NCBI RefSeq assembly: GCF_034424645.1
Contig: NZ_CP139969.1
Location: 1-64,000 of the forward strand
DNA: 64,000 nt
Reading direction: 5' to 3'
Origin: Bordetella avium
Lineage (GTDB): Bacteria; Pseudomonadota; Gammaproteobacteria; Burkholderiales; Burkholderiaceae_B
Every line of letters starts with the position of its first letter. Position 1 is the stretch's first letter. Below are positions 19,322 to 27,786 of the stretch, one piece after another. The notes beneath the pieces were generated by a model. The model did no database searches. It was not told where the DNA came from and saw nothing but the letters and a program-made list of their open reading frames with translations. The position numbers and the translations under genes were made by a program.

Positions 19322-20266
19322 TCAACGCTCGCCCTTGCGATAGGGCTTCATCAGGGCCTGGGGATAAGCCGCACGGCGTGCGACAAGCACCAGCGCCAGT
19401 ATCGAGAGAATGTAGGGCAGCATCAGGTAGAGCTGATATGGCAGCGCCGGCATGCCCGGTAGCGCGCCTTGTTGCAGCCGCAACTGAAGGGCGTCAAAGA
19501 GCGCGAAAACCAGCGCGCCGACCAGGGCTTTGCCAGGGCGCCAGGAGGCGAACACCACCAGGGCCACGCAGATCCATCCGCGGCCGTTGATCATGTTGAA
19601 AAAGAAGGCATTAAAGGCGGCCAGCGTCAGAAAGCTGCCAGCAACACCCATGAGCGCGGAGCCCGCCACGATGGCACCCATACGCAGCTTGACGACCGAC
19701 AGCCCCTGCCCTTCTGCTGCCGCCGGGTTTTCGCCCACCATGCGCAGGGCCAGGCCCAGCGGTGTGCGGTTGAGCACCCAGGCGATGAGTGGCACGGCAA
19801 TCAGCGCACCCAGTGTCATGGGGGTGAGGCCTGCCAGTACCGGACCGATGAGGGGCACGATGGCCAGCGATTTCATTTCGGCGAAGGGTACGATGGTCGG
19901 CGGTGTCTCGACTTTGGGAAAGCTGACGCGATAGGCGAAGTACGACAGACTGGTCGCCAGCATGGTGACACCCAGGCCCGATACGTGTTGCGACAGACCC
20001 AGCGGCACGGTCAGCACCGCATGCAGCAGACCGAAAACAGCACCGGCCAGCGCGGCGGCCAGCACACCCACATATAGGGGGGCGCCAAGATAAACCACCA
20101 GCCAGCCCGTGAAGGCGCCGATCGCCATGATGCCTTCGATGCCCAGGTTGAGCACGCCGGCGCGCTCACACATCAGCACGCCCAGCGTGCCGAGAATCAG
20201 CGGCGTTGCGAGCCGCAGCGTGGCAATCCAGAAACTGGCCGATCCCAGCAAATCCATCCATTCCAT
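19322..20266 (-). CDS. Nucleoside/base ABC transporter permease 2
   Basis: The 314-residue protein is a polytopic membrane subunit of the branched-chain/ribose-like permease superfamily (RbsC/LivH fold, BmpC/NupQ-like). LRLATPLILGTLGVLMCERAGVLNLGIEGIMAIGAF and ALRMVGENPAAAEGQGLSVVKLRMGAIVAGSALMGVAGSFL are typical of the second permease of BMP-type nucleoside importers. It sits ten bases after the first permease and 15 bases before codA, in one operon. Confidence 0.9.
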   Translation of the reverse strand: MEWMDLLGSASFWIATLRLATPLILGTLGVLMCERAGVLNLGIEGIMAIGAFTGWLVVYLGAPLYVGVLAAALAGAVFGLLHAVLTVPLGLSQHVSGLGVTMLATSLSYFAYRVSFPKVETPPTIVPFAEMKSLAIVPLIGPVLAGLTPMTLGALIAVPLIAWVLNRTPLGLALRMVGENPAAAEGQGLSVVKLRMGAIVAGSALMGVAGSFLTLAAFNAFFFNMINGRGWICVALVVFASWRPGKALVGALVFALFDALQLRLQQGALPGMPALPYQLYLMLPYILSILALVLVARRAAYPQALMKPYRKGER

Positions 20267-20276
20267 TGCGAGATCC

Positions 20277-21350
20277 TCAGGCGGGGTTGCGGCGCAGCCG
20301 GTATTGCGCGAAGAGCGTGGCCACCAGCATGGAAAGCAGCGAGGTGGCGACGATCACGTCGGCGATGTAGTTGGGCACGGCGATGGCGCGGCTCATGCTG
20401 TCGGCGCCGACCAGCATGCCGGCGACGAAGATGCTGGCGGCGATTACGCCCAGGGGGTGTAGTCCGGCCAGCATGGCCACGACCACACCGGTATAGCCAT
20501 AGCCCGGCGACATATCGAGCGTGACATAGCCCGTACGGCCGGCAACTTCCAGTGCACCTGCCAGGCCGGCCAGCGCACCCGACAGAATGGCAGTGCCTAG
20601 CATGACGCGCGTGACAGGCAGGCCCAGAAAGCGCGCGGCATGGGTGTTGGCGCCAACGGCGCGCATCTGAAAACCGAACACGCTATAGCGGTTAAGCAGC
20701 CACAGGCCGACGGCCAGGCCAGCCGCCCACAGCAGGCCGGTATGGGCACGGGTGCGTTCGATGAGTTTGCCCAGCTCCAGATCGCCATTGAGCGCCACCG
20801 ATTGGGGCCAGCCCATCGCCATCGGGTCTTTCATGGGGCCGTCCAGCATCATGGAGACGAACAGCAGCACGATGAAGTTACCTAGCAGCGTGGTGACGAC
20901 CTCGTCCACGCCGAGACGGGACTTCAGCAGTGCCGGGATGAGCAACCAGGCCGCGCCTGCGGCAGCGGCGGCCAGCAGCATGCCGGCGAACAGCACCGGC
21001 GCCGGCAGGTCAAAGCCACTGCCGCCGTGCAGGCCGCCGACGGCCACGGCAGCCAGCGCCCCCAGGTAAAGCTGGCCTTCGGCCCCGATGTTGTAGAGGC
21101 GCGCCCGGAAAGCGACTGCGCAGGCCAGGCCGGTCAGCATCAGCGGGGTGGCCCGCGTGAGCGTTTCGGAAATAGCGAAACGGGAACCGAAAGCGCCGTC
21201 GAATAGCAGTACATAGGTGCGGCCAATGGGGGCGCCCGCCCAGGCCACCAGCAGGGTGCAGATCAGCAGCGTAAAGCCGATGGCCAGCAGCGGCGCGACC
21301 GCAAGAACGAAGCGGCTGGGTTCGGGGCGCCGCTCCAGGATAAGACTCAT
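20277..21350 (-). CDS. Nucleoside/base ABC transporter permease 1
   Basis: This 357-residue membrane protein is the first permease of the BMP-type importer (NupP/YufP-like). Hydrophobic segments run throughout, with SETLTRATPLMLTGLACAVAFRARLYNIGAEGQLYLGAL near the N-terminus and MRAVGANTHAARFLGLPVTRVMLGTAILSGALAGLAGALEVAG in the middle. The ATG at 21350 overlaps the stop of the ATPase gene (ATGA), giving MSLILERRPEPSRF; a longer in-frame start at 21395 would overlap the ATPase by 48 bases and is less likely. Confidence 0.9.
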   Translation of the reverse strand: MSLILERRPEPSRFVLAVAPLLAIGFTLLICTLLVAWAGAPIGRTYVLLFDGAFGSRFAISETLTRATPLMLTGLACAVAFRARLYNIGAEGQLYLGALAAVAVGGLHGGSGFDLPAPVLFAGMLLAAAAAGAAWLLIPALLKSRLGVDEVVTTLLGNFIVLLFVSMMLDGPMKDPMAMGWPQSVALNGDLELGKLIERTRAHTGLLWAAGLAVGLWLLNRYSVFGFQMRAVGANTHAARFLGLPVTRVMLGTAILSGALAGLAGALEVAGRTGYVTLDMSPGYGYTGVVVAMLAGLHPLGVIAASIFVAGMLVGADSMSRAIAVPNYIADVIVATSLLSMLVATLFAQYRLRRNPA

Positions 21351-22876
21351 TTTGAAACTCCAGTCATGGCCAGCCCGACGGTGGCGGGGGTCCATTGATC
21401 TACCGGCTTGTCTGCGACCAGACGGCCCGCGCAGAGCACGGCGATGCGGTCGGCAAGCGCGAAGATTTCTTCCAGGTCTTCGGAGACCAGCAGGATGCCT
21501 GCGCCCCGTTCACGGGCTGCGAGCAGTTGTTCGCGCACATAGGCCACAGCGCCGATGTCCAGACCCCAGGTGGGCTGGTCGGCGACGATGAACCGCGGCT
21601 GGCGCGATAGCGCCCGGCCCAGGATCAACTTTTGCATATTGCCGCCCGACAGGCTGCGCGTGCGCACATCCAGCGAAGCGGCGCGCACATCGTATTGGCG
21701 TGCGATGTCAGCGGCGTGAGCGTGTGCGGCCCGCGCCCGGATCAGGCCGTAGCGGGCGAAGCGCGGATTATCGAGGTCTTCGACGATGGCGTTTTCCCAC
21801 AGGGGGCTGTCGCCGATGACGCCTTCATGATGGCGGTCTTCGGGGATGCGGCCCACGCCTGCGGCGGTCCAGCCTGCCGGCGTGCGTGGCGCCAGGGCGC
21901 TTTCAGCGCCCAGACGGATCGTGCCGTCGGCGGGTTGGCGCAGACCGGTCAGCACGGACACCAGGGCTTGCTGGCCATTGCCGGCCACGCCTGCGATGGC
22001 GACGATTTCGTGTTGGTGCACGGTAAGGTCCAGCGCGTCGAGCAAGGGCACAGCGCTGTGCGAGGCCCGCACCGTGACCTGGGACAGGCGCAAGACGGGG
22101 GCGGCCTGGTCGCGTGCCGAGGCGGCCTCGGCGCGCGGCATGATGACCTTGCGGCCGACCATCAGCTCGGCCAGTTCAGCCGTATTGGTGTCGGCGGTGG
22201 CGCGTTCGGCGACTAGGCGGCCGGCGCGCAGCACGGCCACTCTGCGCGAGACGGCCATCACCTCATCCAGCTTGTGCGAAATGAAGATGACCGCCAGGCC
22301 TTGGGCGACAAAACCGCGAAGCGTGGCGAACAGGGCTTGCGCTTCCTGCGGCGTGAGCACGGCAGTGGGTTCGTCCAGAATGAGGATGCGGGCGCCGCGA
22401 TACAGCGCCTTGAGAATTTCAACGCGCTGCTTTTCGCCGACCGACAGAGTGCCCACGCGGGCCTCCGGATCGACGCCCAGGCCGAAGCGCTCGCCGAGTT
22501 CGATCAGCTTGCGGCGTGCTTCGCGGCGCGCCGAAGCGAATCTCCAGAGGGACTCCGTGCCGACCATGACGTTGTCTAGCACCGTCATGTTGTCGGCCAG
22601 CGTGAAGTGCTGATGCACCATGCCGATGCCTGCCGCCAGCGCCGCATCGGGGCGTCCGGGTGGCAGGGGCTGGCCGAAGACTTCGATGTGTCCGGCATCG
22701 GCCACGTAGTGACCGAACAGGATGGAGACCAGGGTGGACTTGCCTGCGCCATTCTCGCCCAACAGGGCGAGCACCTCGCCCGCGTCCAGCGCGAGCGAGA
22801 TGTCGTCATTGGCCGTCAGGCTGCCAAAGCGCTTGGTAATCCCTGTCAAGCGCAGAGCAGTGGCGGCTTGGTTCAT
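21347..22876 (-). CDS. ABC transporter ATPase with two nucleotide-binding domains
   Basis: The 509-residue protein powers the nucleoside/base importer. Domain 1 has Walker A LLGENGAGKST, signature LSVGEKQRVEI and Walker B ILILDEPTAVLTP. Domain 2 has a degenerate Walker A (IAGVAGNGQQAL), signature LSGGNMQKLILGR and VADQPTWGLD with Gln where most ATPases have Glu. Such an impaired second site is normal for the sugar/nucleoside importer class (RbsA, NupO/YufO). Its start overlaps the stop of the substrate-binding protein gene and its stop overlaps the permease start, so the three are translationally coupled. Confidence 0.93.
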   Translation of the reverse strand: MNQAATALRLTGITKRFGSLTANDDISLALDAGEVLALLGENGAGKSTLVSILFGHYVADAGHIEVFGQPLPPGRPDAALAAGIGMVHQHFTLADNMTVLDNVMVGTESLWRFASARREARRKLIELGERFGLGVDPEARVGTLSVGEKQRVEILKALYRGARILILDEPTAVLTPQEAQALFATLRGFVAQGLAVIFISHKLDEVMAVSRRVAVLRAGRLVAERATADTNTAELAELMVGRKVIMPRAEAASARDQAAPVLRLSQVTVRASHSAVPLLDALDLTVHQHEIVAIAGVAGNGQQALVSVLTGLRQPADGTIRLGAESALAPRTPAGWTAAGVGRIPEDRHHEGVIGDSPLWENAIVEDLDNPRFARYGLIRARAAHAHAADIARQYDVRAASLDVRTRSLSGGNMQKLILGRALSRQPRFIVADQPTWGLDIGAVAYVREQLLAARERGAGILLVSEDLEEIFALADRIAVLCAGRLVADKPVDQWTPATVGLAMTGVSK

Positions 22877-23886
22877 TTGCTCGACTTGGGTTCGCTATCG
22901 ACGACCTTCACGGTGAAGCTGCCGTCCAGGATGGACTTCTGGCGCGCCGCGACCTTGGCCATGATATCGGCGGGCACCTTGCCTTCAAAGGTGCCCAGCG
23001 GGGCCAGTTCGGAACCCTGATGCTTCATTAGCGAGTACTGACCGTAATCTTCGGCCTTGAAGTTGCCTGCCTTGACCGCAGTCAGGGCGTGGGCGATGGT
23101 CGGTTCCATATTCCACAGCGCCGTGGCCACCACGGTCTCGGGATATTGCGCCTGGGTGTTGACCACATTGCCGATGGCCAGCTTGCCACGTTCCTTGGCG
23201 GCATCCGACACGCCAAAACGTTCTGCGTAAAGCACGTCGGCGCCCTTATCGATCATGGCGAAGGCGGCTTCCTTGGCCTTCGGGGGATCAAACCAGGAGC
23301 CGATAAAGGTCACGGTGAAGCGCGCCTGCGGATTGATTTCCTGGGCGCCGGCCATGAAGGCCTGCATCAGGCGGTTGACCTCGGGGATGGGATAGCCGCC
23401 CACCAGACCGATCTGGCCGCTTTTGCTCATGCCGGCGGCGATCATGCCGGTCAGGTAAGCGGGTTCCTGGATGTAGTTATCGAAAACCGAGAAATTGGGC
23501 TGTTGCGGCTTACCCGAGGAGCCCATCAGAAAGCCGGTCTTGGGATAGTCTTTGGCGACTTTACGCGCAGCGGATTCGACGGCGAAGGCTTCACCCACGA
23601 TCAGGTTGTTGCCTTGCTCTGCGTACTGGCGCAGCACACGCTCGTAGTCGGCATTGCCGACGCTTTCAGAGTAGACGTAATCAATGTCGCCCTTTTCTTT
23701 GGCGGCAGTCAGGGCCTTGTGAATGCGCGAAACCCATTGCTGTTCGACTGGCACCGTATAGATCGCTGCTACCTTGGGTTTGGCTGGCGTTTGGGCCTGA
23801 ACCACGCTGCCGAACAAGGCGATGCTGGCGGCGAGGCCGAATTTGAGCAGGCTGCGACGCGCAGCGCCACGAAGCGATGATGTCAT
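22873..23886 (-). CDS. BMP-family ABC transporter substrate-binding protein
   Basis: The 337-residue periplasmic protein belongs to the BMP/PnrA family that captures nucleosides or bases. The N-terminus RGAARRSLLKFGLAASIALFGSVVQAQ has a twin-arginine-like signal peptide. Family motifs include VAAIYTVPVEQQWVSRIHKAL, YVYSESVGNADYERVLRQYAEQGNNLIVGEAF and GMIAAGMSKSGQIGLVGGYPIPEVNRLMQAFMAGA. The ATG at 23886 has AGGAAA ten bases upstream; a longer in-frame extension to 24099 lacks a signal peptide and is rejected. It is the first gene of the five-gene importer-codA operon and has a long hairpin in its leader. Confidence 0.92.
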   Translation of the reverse strand: MTSSLRGAARRSLLKFGLAASIALFGSVVQAQTPAKPKVAAIYTVPVEQQWVSRIHKALTAAKEKGDIDYVYSESVGNADYERVLRQYAEQGNNLIVGEAFAVESAARKVAKDYPKTGFLMGSSGKPQQPNFSVFDNYIQEPAYLTGMIAAGMSKSGQIGLVGGYPIPEVNRLMQAFMAGAQEINPQARFTVTFIGSWFDPPKAKEAAFAMIDKGADVLYAERFGVSDAAKERGKLAIGNVVNTQAQYPETVVATALWNMEPTIAHALTAVKAGNFKAEDYGQYSLMKHQGSELAPLGTFEGKVPADIMAKVAARQKSILDGSFTVKVVDSEPKSSK

Positions 23887-24257
23887 GTGATTTCCTAAGA
23901 GGATCGAGGCAGGAGAAGAAGCGCGTGCCGTTAACGTGCGCCTTCTCCTGACGAAGCAAGTTGTATGCCATTGCCGGGCCGCGCGAAATTCGGGCAAACC
24001 TCGGGCCGGACAGGCACTGCGGGAGGGAATTGTACGCACCACCGCGACGCCTTGCCTGCACCGGTATGGGGTGGCCGATCTGTGGACAGGGATGCGCACC
24101 GATTTGTCAGCGCGACGGCCTACACTTGCCCGATTGGCCGCCCATCGGGTGGCAGCCGGGTTTTGCCCTGTTCGCGCGCGCTTACCAGCCTCTCTTTAAA
24201 TGGCGATGGCGGCGCCAGGGACGAGCGCCGGGTAATCCATGGACTTGGGAGAGGAGA
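23887..24257. other. Divergent intergenic region with a long leader hairpin
   Basis: This 371-base gap separates the BMP importer operon (left, minus strand) from the ketopantoate reductase gene (right, plus strand). CAGGAGAAG (23910-23918) is the exact inverse of CTTCTCCTG (23942-23950), and the 23 bases between them can extend the stem through GCGC pairing, giving a 41-base hairpin 24-64 bases before the importer start. A smaller inverted repeat, CCCGAT (24129-24134) and ATCGGG (24144-24149), lies nearer the right-hand gene. No gene is visible. Operator, attenuator or ligand-binding RNA are all open. Confidence 0.5.
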
Positions 24258-25178
24258 ATGCGGATTCTGGTATTGGGTGCGGGTGGCACCGGCGGGTATT
24301 TCGGCGGCCGAGCTTTTGAGGCGGGTGCCGATGTGAGTTTTCTGCTGCGTCCCGCCCGAGCGCAGACATTGCGCGCCGAAGGCCTGCGCATCAAGAGCCC
24401 GCTTGGCGACGCCACCCTGCATCCCACCGTGATCACGGCCGATGAACTGGGCAATGATTACGATGTGGTCATTCTGAGCTGCAAGGCCTATGACCTGGAC
24501 AGCGCCATCGAGGCCATCCGTCCCGCCGTGGGCGAGCATACGGCGGTGCTGCCCATCATCAATGGTGTCTTGCAGTACGACATCCTGGATCGCGAGTTCG
24601 GTGCGCATCGCGTCTTGGGCGGTTTGTGCCAGATCAGTGCAATGCTGGGCCCTGACGGTGAGATCGTGCATATGGGGCCGCTAGCCAGCCTCGTGTTCGG
24701 AGAGCGTGCGGGCGAAACACGCAGCGCGCGCTGTATTGCGCTGGAGGCGGCCTTGGCCGGCGCCAACTTCTCTTGCCGACTGAGTGACGACATCTACGCG
24801 GATATCTGGGAGAAGTTCGTTTTCCTGACCTCGCTAGCCGCATCGACCTGTTTGATGCGCGGTTCGGTGGGCCAGATCTGTGCGACGCCCGAAGGCATCG
24901 GCTTCATGCGGGATTTGTTGCTTGAATCGCAGCGTGTGGCGGCCGCCAGCGGCCATTCCGTGCGCCCGAAGGCGGATGCCGCAGCCTTGAAGATACTGAC
25001 CGATCCGACTCTGTCCATGACAGCGTCCATGTTTCGCGACCTGAGCCTGGGCTTGCGCGTCGAAAGTGACCATATCGTGGGAGATATGGCGCACCGGGGA
25101 CGCATGCTCGGCGTCGATACGCCGTTGTTGCGTCTTGCCTACATGAATCTACAGGTCTATCAGGCGCGCCGGGGATGA
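24258..25178 (+). CDS. panE: 2-Dehydropantoate 2-reductase (ketopantoate reductase family)
   Basis: The 306-residue protein belongs to the ApbA/PanE family, which reduces ketopantoate to pantoate with NADPH in coenzyme A synthesis. It has the N-terminal dinucleotide-binding GAGGTGGYFGG (about residues 7-17), the conserved lysine in SCKAYD, the INGV motif and, in the C-terminal half, the catalytic lysine region IWEKFVFLTSLAAST. The ATG at 24258 follows GAGGAG. Bacteria often carry several paralogues of this family, so the true pantothenate role is probable rather than certain. Confidence 0.82.
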   Translation: MRILVLGAGGTGGYFGGRAFEAGADVSFLLRPARAQTLRAEGLRIKSPLGDATLHPTVITADELGNDYDVVILSCKAYDLDSAIEAIRPAVGEHTAVLPIINGVLQYDILDREFGAHRVLGGLCQISAMLGPDGEIVHMGPLASLVFGERAGETRSARCIALEAALAGANFSCRLSDDIYADIWEKFVFLTSLAASTCLMRGSVGQICATPEGIGFMRDLLLESQRVAAASGHSVRPKADAAALKILTDPTLSMTASMFRDLSLGLRVESDHIVGDMAHRGRMLGVDTPLLRLAYMNLQVYQARRG

Positions 25179-25272
25179 TTCCCTAGGGTACGGTAGCGAT
25201 AGTGGCCACCGTAGCCGCTATCATCGCCCGGTTTCTCGTACACTGGCCTGCCAAGTTCCCGGGATTTCAGGC

Positions 25273-25728
25273 ATGAAGCAGTTCAAGGCGTTGATGCGGG
25301 TCTGGATGGCCGGCATCCTCATGGTCACGGCGTGCGCGGCACAGGCGCAGAGTGTGCAGCAGAATAAGGATGTGGTGCAGGCATTCTTTCGCCTGATGTT
25401 CGAAGAACATCAGGTTGAAGAGGCGGTGTCGCGTTATGTGGATAGACAGTTTGTGCAGCACAACCCTTATCTGGAGTCGGGCAGCGCGCCGCTGGCGGAG
25501 TATTTCTCGCTCTACTTCGAGCAGAATCCGCAGGCCTCGGCCGAGATCAAACGCATGATCGCCGAGGGGGATCTCGTGGTGGTTCACAGCCTGTTGAAAG
25601 ACGGGCCGGAAGACCGGGGTCAGGCGACGGTGGATATTTTTCGCCTGACGAATGGCAAGATCGTCGAGCACTGGGACGTAAGCCAGGAAATCCCCGAAAA
25701 CCCCGCCAACACCAACGGCATGTTCTAA
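25273..25728 (+). CDS. SnoaL/NTF2-like secreted protein
   Basis: The 151-residue protein has a signal peptide (MKQFKALMRVWMAGILMVTACAAQA is hydrophobic and ends in an AQA cleavage-type site) and one NTF2-like alpha+beta barrel with SnoaL-type motifs: FRLMFEEHQVEEAVSRYVDRQFVQHNP, then HSLLKDGPEDRGQATVDIFRLTNGKIVEHWDV. Proteins of this group are often annotated as SnoaL-like cyclases, but a specific reaction cannot be inferred. It lies 94 bases after panE and 14 bases before the deoxyribosyltransferase gene, with which it may be co-transcribed. Confidence 0.8.
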   Translation: MKQFKALMRVWMAGILMVTACAAQAQSVQQNKDVVQAFFRLMFEEHQVEEAVSRYVDRQFVQHNPYLESGSAPLAEYFSLYFEQNPQASAEIKRMIAEGDLVVVHSLLKDGPEDRGQATVDIFRLTNGKIVEHWDVSQEIPENPANTNGMF

Positions 25729-25742
25729 GCGCAGGGGCCCCT

Positions 25743-26234
25743 ATGCAGCGCATTTATCTCGCCGGCTTCGATGTCTTTCGGGCCGACTCGATCTCGCATG
25801 GCGAGCGTCTCAAGGCCCTATGCCGCGAACATGGTTACGAAGGCCTCTACCCGCTGGATAATCAGGCGCCGGCCCATCTTGCCGGCCAGGCGCTCGCTGA
25901 CTGGATTTACCGCCAGAACGTCACGCTGATCCGCCGCGCGGATCTGGTCATGGCCAATCTGAACCGTTTTCGCGGCGCCGAGCCCGACTCCGGCACGGCC
26001 TTCGAGGTGGGTTATGCCGTCGCTCTGGGCAAGCCGGTCTGGGCCTACACGGACGAGACCCATCCCTTGGTGCAGCAAGTGCCGGGGCAGCGCGCCGCCG
26101 ATGGCAGATGGGTCGATGCACAGGGCTATACGGTCGAAGATTTCGGTCTGCCTCTAAACCTGATGCTGGCTTGCGGCGCGCGCTATGTGCAGGGCGACGC
26201 CCGAGCCTGCTTGCGCAGGATCGCCGCCGCCTAG
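25743..26234 (+). CDS. Nucleoside 2-deoxyribosyltransferase family protein
   Basis: The 163-residue protein matches the NDT fold, which exchanges bases between 2'-deoxyribonucleosides or hydrolyses nucleotides. It begins with the typical RIYLAGFDVF and has the catalytic Glu88 in EPDSGTAFEVGYAVALGKPVWAYTD. Close relatives include nucleotide N-glycosidases, so transferase activity is not certain. It lies near, but is not joined to, the base importer/cytosine deaminase operon, so a shared role in base salvage is an inference. Confidence 0.85.
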   Translation: MQRIYLAGFDVFRADSISHGERLKALCREHGYEGLYPLDNQAPAHLAGQALADWIYRQNVTLIRRADLVMANLNRFRGAEPDSGTAFEVGYAVALGKPVWAYTDETHPLVQQVPGQRAADGRWVDAQGYTVEDFGLPLNLMLACGARYVQGDARACLRRIAAA

Positions 26235-26244
26235 CCAGGCGCTA

Positions 26245-26931
26245 TCACGCGGCCAGGGCCGCCTCGTCGGCTTCGACGGCACCCGCTGTTTCGGCGCGCA
26301 AGTGCTCGGCCAATTCTGCAATGGTCAGCGCCACCAGTCCCTGGACCGCCGCGTAGTGCTCCAGCGCCGTGCCGCGCATCATAGTGCCGTCGGCATTCAT
26401 CAGTTCGCACAGCACGCCGGCCGGGCGCAGGCCCGCCAGCCTGGCCAGATCCACCGAGCCCTCGGTGTGGCCCCGGCGCGTCAGCACTCCGCCCTCCTGG
26501 GCGCGCAAGGGGAATACATGGCCTGGGCTGACCACATCGCCAGCCTTGGCGTTGGGGGCGATGGCGGCGCGGATGGTGGTGACGCGGTCCACGGCGGATA
26601 CGCCCGTGGACACGCCGCTGGCGGCTTCGATGGATACGGTAAAGGCAGTGGCGTAGCGGCTTTGGTTGCGTGGCACCATCGGCGCCAGTTGCAGCGTATC
26701 CAGGATGTCGCCCGGCAGGCAGACGCAGACGATGCCGCTGCCATCGCGGATCAATTGGGCCATGACCGGCACGGTCAGTTTGTCGGCCGCGACGATGAGA
26801 TCGGCTTCGTTCTCACGGTCGAAGTCATCCATGAGGATGACGGGACGGCCCAGGCGCAGATGATGCAGGGCGCGTTCCAGCCGCATGGGGAAGGGCTGGG
26901 CGAATAAGGGGGAAAGATTCTGATTGGACAT
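26245..26931 (-). CDS. ribB: 3,4-Dihydroxy-2-butanone 4-phosphate synthase
   Basis: RibB converts ribulose 5-phosphate to dihydroxybutanone phosphate and formate in riboflavin synthesis. The 228-residue protein carries only the RibB domain, not the RibBA fusion. Signatures are the acidic active-site loop [12 protein letters not shown] (about 35-46), [34 protein letters not shown] with the catalytic histidine, and [13 protein letters not shown]. The ATG at 26931 gives [10 protein letters not shown]; a longer reading would run into the riboswitch. A clear FMN riboswitch sits about 100 bases upstream, so expression should fall when FMN is plentiful. Confidence 0.95.
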   Translation of the reverse strand: MSNQNLSPLFAQPFPMRLERALHHLRLGRPVILMDDFDRENEADLIVAADKLTVPVMAQLIRDGSGIVCVCLPGDILDTLQLAPMVPRNQSRYATAFTVSIEAASGVSTGVSAVDRVTTIRAAIAPNAKAGDVVSPGHVFPLRAQEGGVLTRRGHTEGSVDLARLAGLRPAGVLCELMNADGTMMRGTALEHYAAVQGLVALTIAELAEHLRAETAGAVEADEAALAA

Positions 26932-26972
26932 TGAAACGCTCTCGCTAAAGGAATGGGCGAAAAACGTTTCAG

Positions 26973-27015
26973 GGCTACGACAGCCAAACGCAATACCGCC
27001 TGGGCGCTGCGCCCA
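26973..27015 (-). promoter_or_regulatory. Probable expression platform of the FMN riboswitch
   Basis: Between the aptamer and ribB the minus-strand RNA can form a TGGGCGC-A-GCGCCCA hairpin (27015-27001) and then a GGCT-GTCGT-AGCC hairpin (26985-26973), followed about eight bases later by TTTTT. This could work as a weak terminator or as a switchable structure. Whether control is at transcription or translation is not clear from the sequence. Confidence 0.4.
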
Positions 27016-27033
27016 AACGGGTTGTGCTGGCAC

Positions 27034-27171
27034 ATCTTCTTCCATCCGGACTATGACCGTCGGCTCTGGCTTCGTACCAGATCTGCTGACCCCGGCTTAA
27101 AGCCGGGCGCTTGCGGGCTCACCGCATTGCGCGGCATACCGCCGGTGGGGAGTTTCGCCCCGCCCTGAAGA
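27034..27171 (-). ncRNA. FMN riboswitch (RFN element) upstream of ribB
   Basis: Read on the minus strand, the segment starts with CTTCAGGGCGGGGCGAAA, continues CTCCCCACCGGCGGTATG and AGCCCGCAAGCGC, has a variable hairpin CCCGGCTTTAAGCCGGG, and ends CAGCAGATCTGGT, then AGCCGACGGTCATAGTCCGG and ATGGAAGAAGATG. These are the conserved blocks of the RFN element in the right order, and the closing stem TCTTC/GAAGA is present. It binds FMN and represses the downstream gene. Confidence 0.95.
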
Positions 27172-27182
27172 CGTACTGCAAG

Positions 27183-27214
27183 GCCGTGTCTGTGACACGG
27201 CGAGGCAAATTGTA
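27183..27214 (-). promoter_or_regulatory. Probable ribB promoter -10 and leader hairpin
   Basis: On the minus strand TACAAT (27214-27209) resembles a -10 box and lies just before the perfect hairpin CCGTGTC-ACA-GACACGG (27200-27184), which precedes the riboswitch aptamer. A convincing -35 box is not seen. The remainder up to 27273 shows nothing else. Confidence 0.4.
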
Positions 27215-27273
27215 CGCCTGAGCGGTGAACTGCTGGGAAATAAGCTTACGCCCGACTGACGGCGTTGTCCGGG

Positions 27274-27786
27274 TCAGGCCTTGGAGGCGGGCGCCAGCGG
27301 CGTTTTCGGGGCTTTCTTTTTCTTGGGCAGCGCCAGCATGGTGCCGCGGCAGTTTTCGGTGCCGCACAGGCAGCGGTAACCTTCTTTCAGGGCCTTGGTG
27401 ATACGGCCATCGAGCACCAGGCCGTAGTCATAGACCAGCTCCTGGCCGCGCGGGATGTCGCACAGCGCCACGATGTACACGCGCTTGCCGTGGCTGCCTT
27501 CCTGGGCTTCGCAATTGGGCGTGCAGGAATGGTTGATCCAGCGTGCGTCATTACCCTGGTCGCCGCCGTCGATGACTTTGCCCGAACTCAGTGCGAAGAA
27601 AAAAGTGTGGAAAGGATCGTCCGGGTTGGTGGGGTGCCGCCTGTCGGCCTCGGCCGCGCTGATGCGTTTGCCGCCATACTCGATGATGCGGGTGCCGGCC
27701 GGGATTTTGCGCGCGGCGAATACGCCCGTGCCGTGCAGCTTGGAGCGGCGCACGGCATACCAGGGTTTTGCGGTGTCGGTGGTCAT
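27274..27786 (-). CDS. SET-domain protein-lysine methyltransferase
   Basis: The 170-residue protein is a compact SET-domain enzyme that transfers methyl groups from S-adenosylmethionine to lysine. It has the N-terminal strand KLHGTGVFAARKIPAGTRIIEYGG, the cofactor/catalytic motifs RWINHSCTPNCEA (about 83-93) and ELVYDYG (116-122), and a post-SET zinc cluster CLCGTENCRG (Cys139, Cys141, Cys146). The lysine-rich tail KKKKAPKTPLAPASKA may bind nucleic acid. Its target is unknown. It is downstream of, but separate from, the ribB leader and is divergent from the bestrophin-like gene. Confidence 0.9.
   Translation of the reverse strand: MTTDTAKPWYAVRRSKLHGTGVFAARKIPAGTRIIEYGGKRISAAEADRRHPTNPDDPFHTFFFALSSGKVIDGGDQGNDARWINHSCTPNCEAQEGSHGKRVYIVALCDIPRGQELVYDYGLVLDGRITKALKEGYRCLCGTENCRGTMLALPKKKKAPKTPLAPASKA

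Noticed and set aside
23887..24257. Purine or other known riboswitch upstream of the BMP importer
   Set aside because: The long hairpin is present, but I could not match the conserved core of any known riboswitch class, so it is reported only as an unexplained hairpin.
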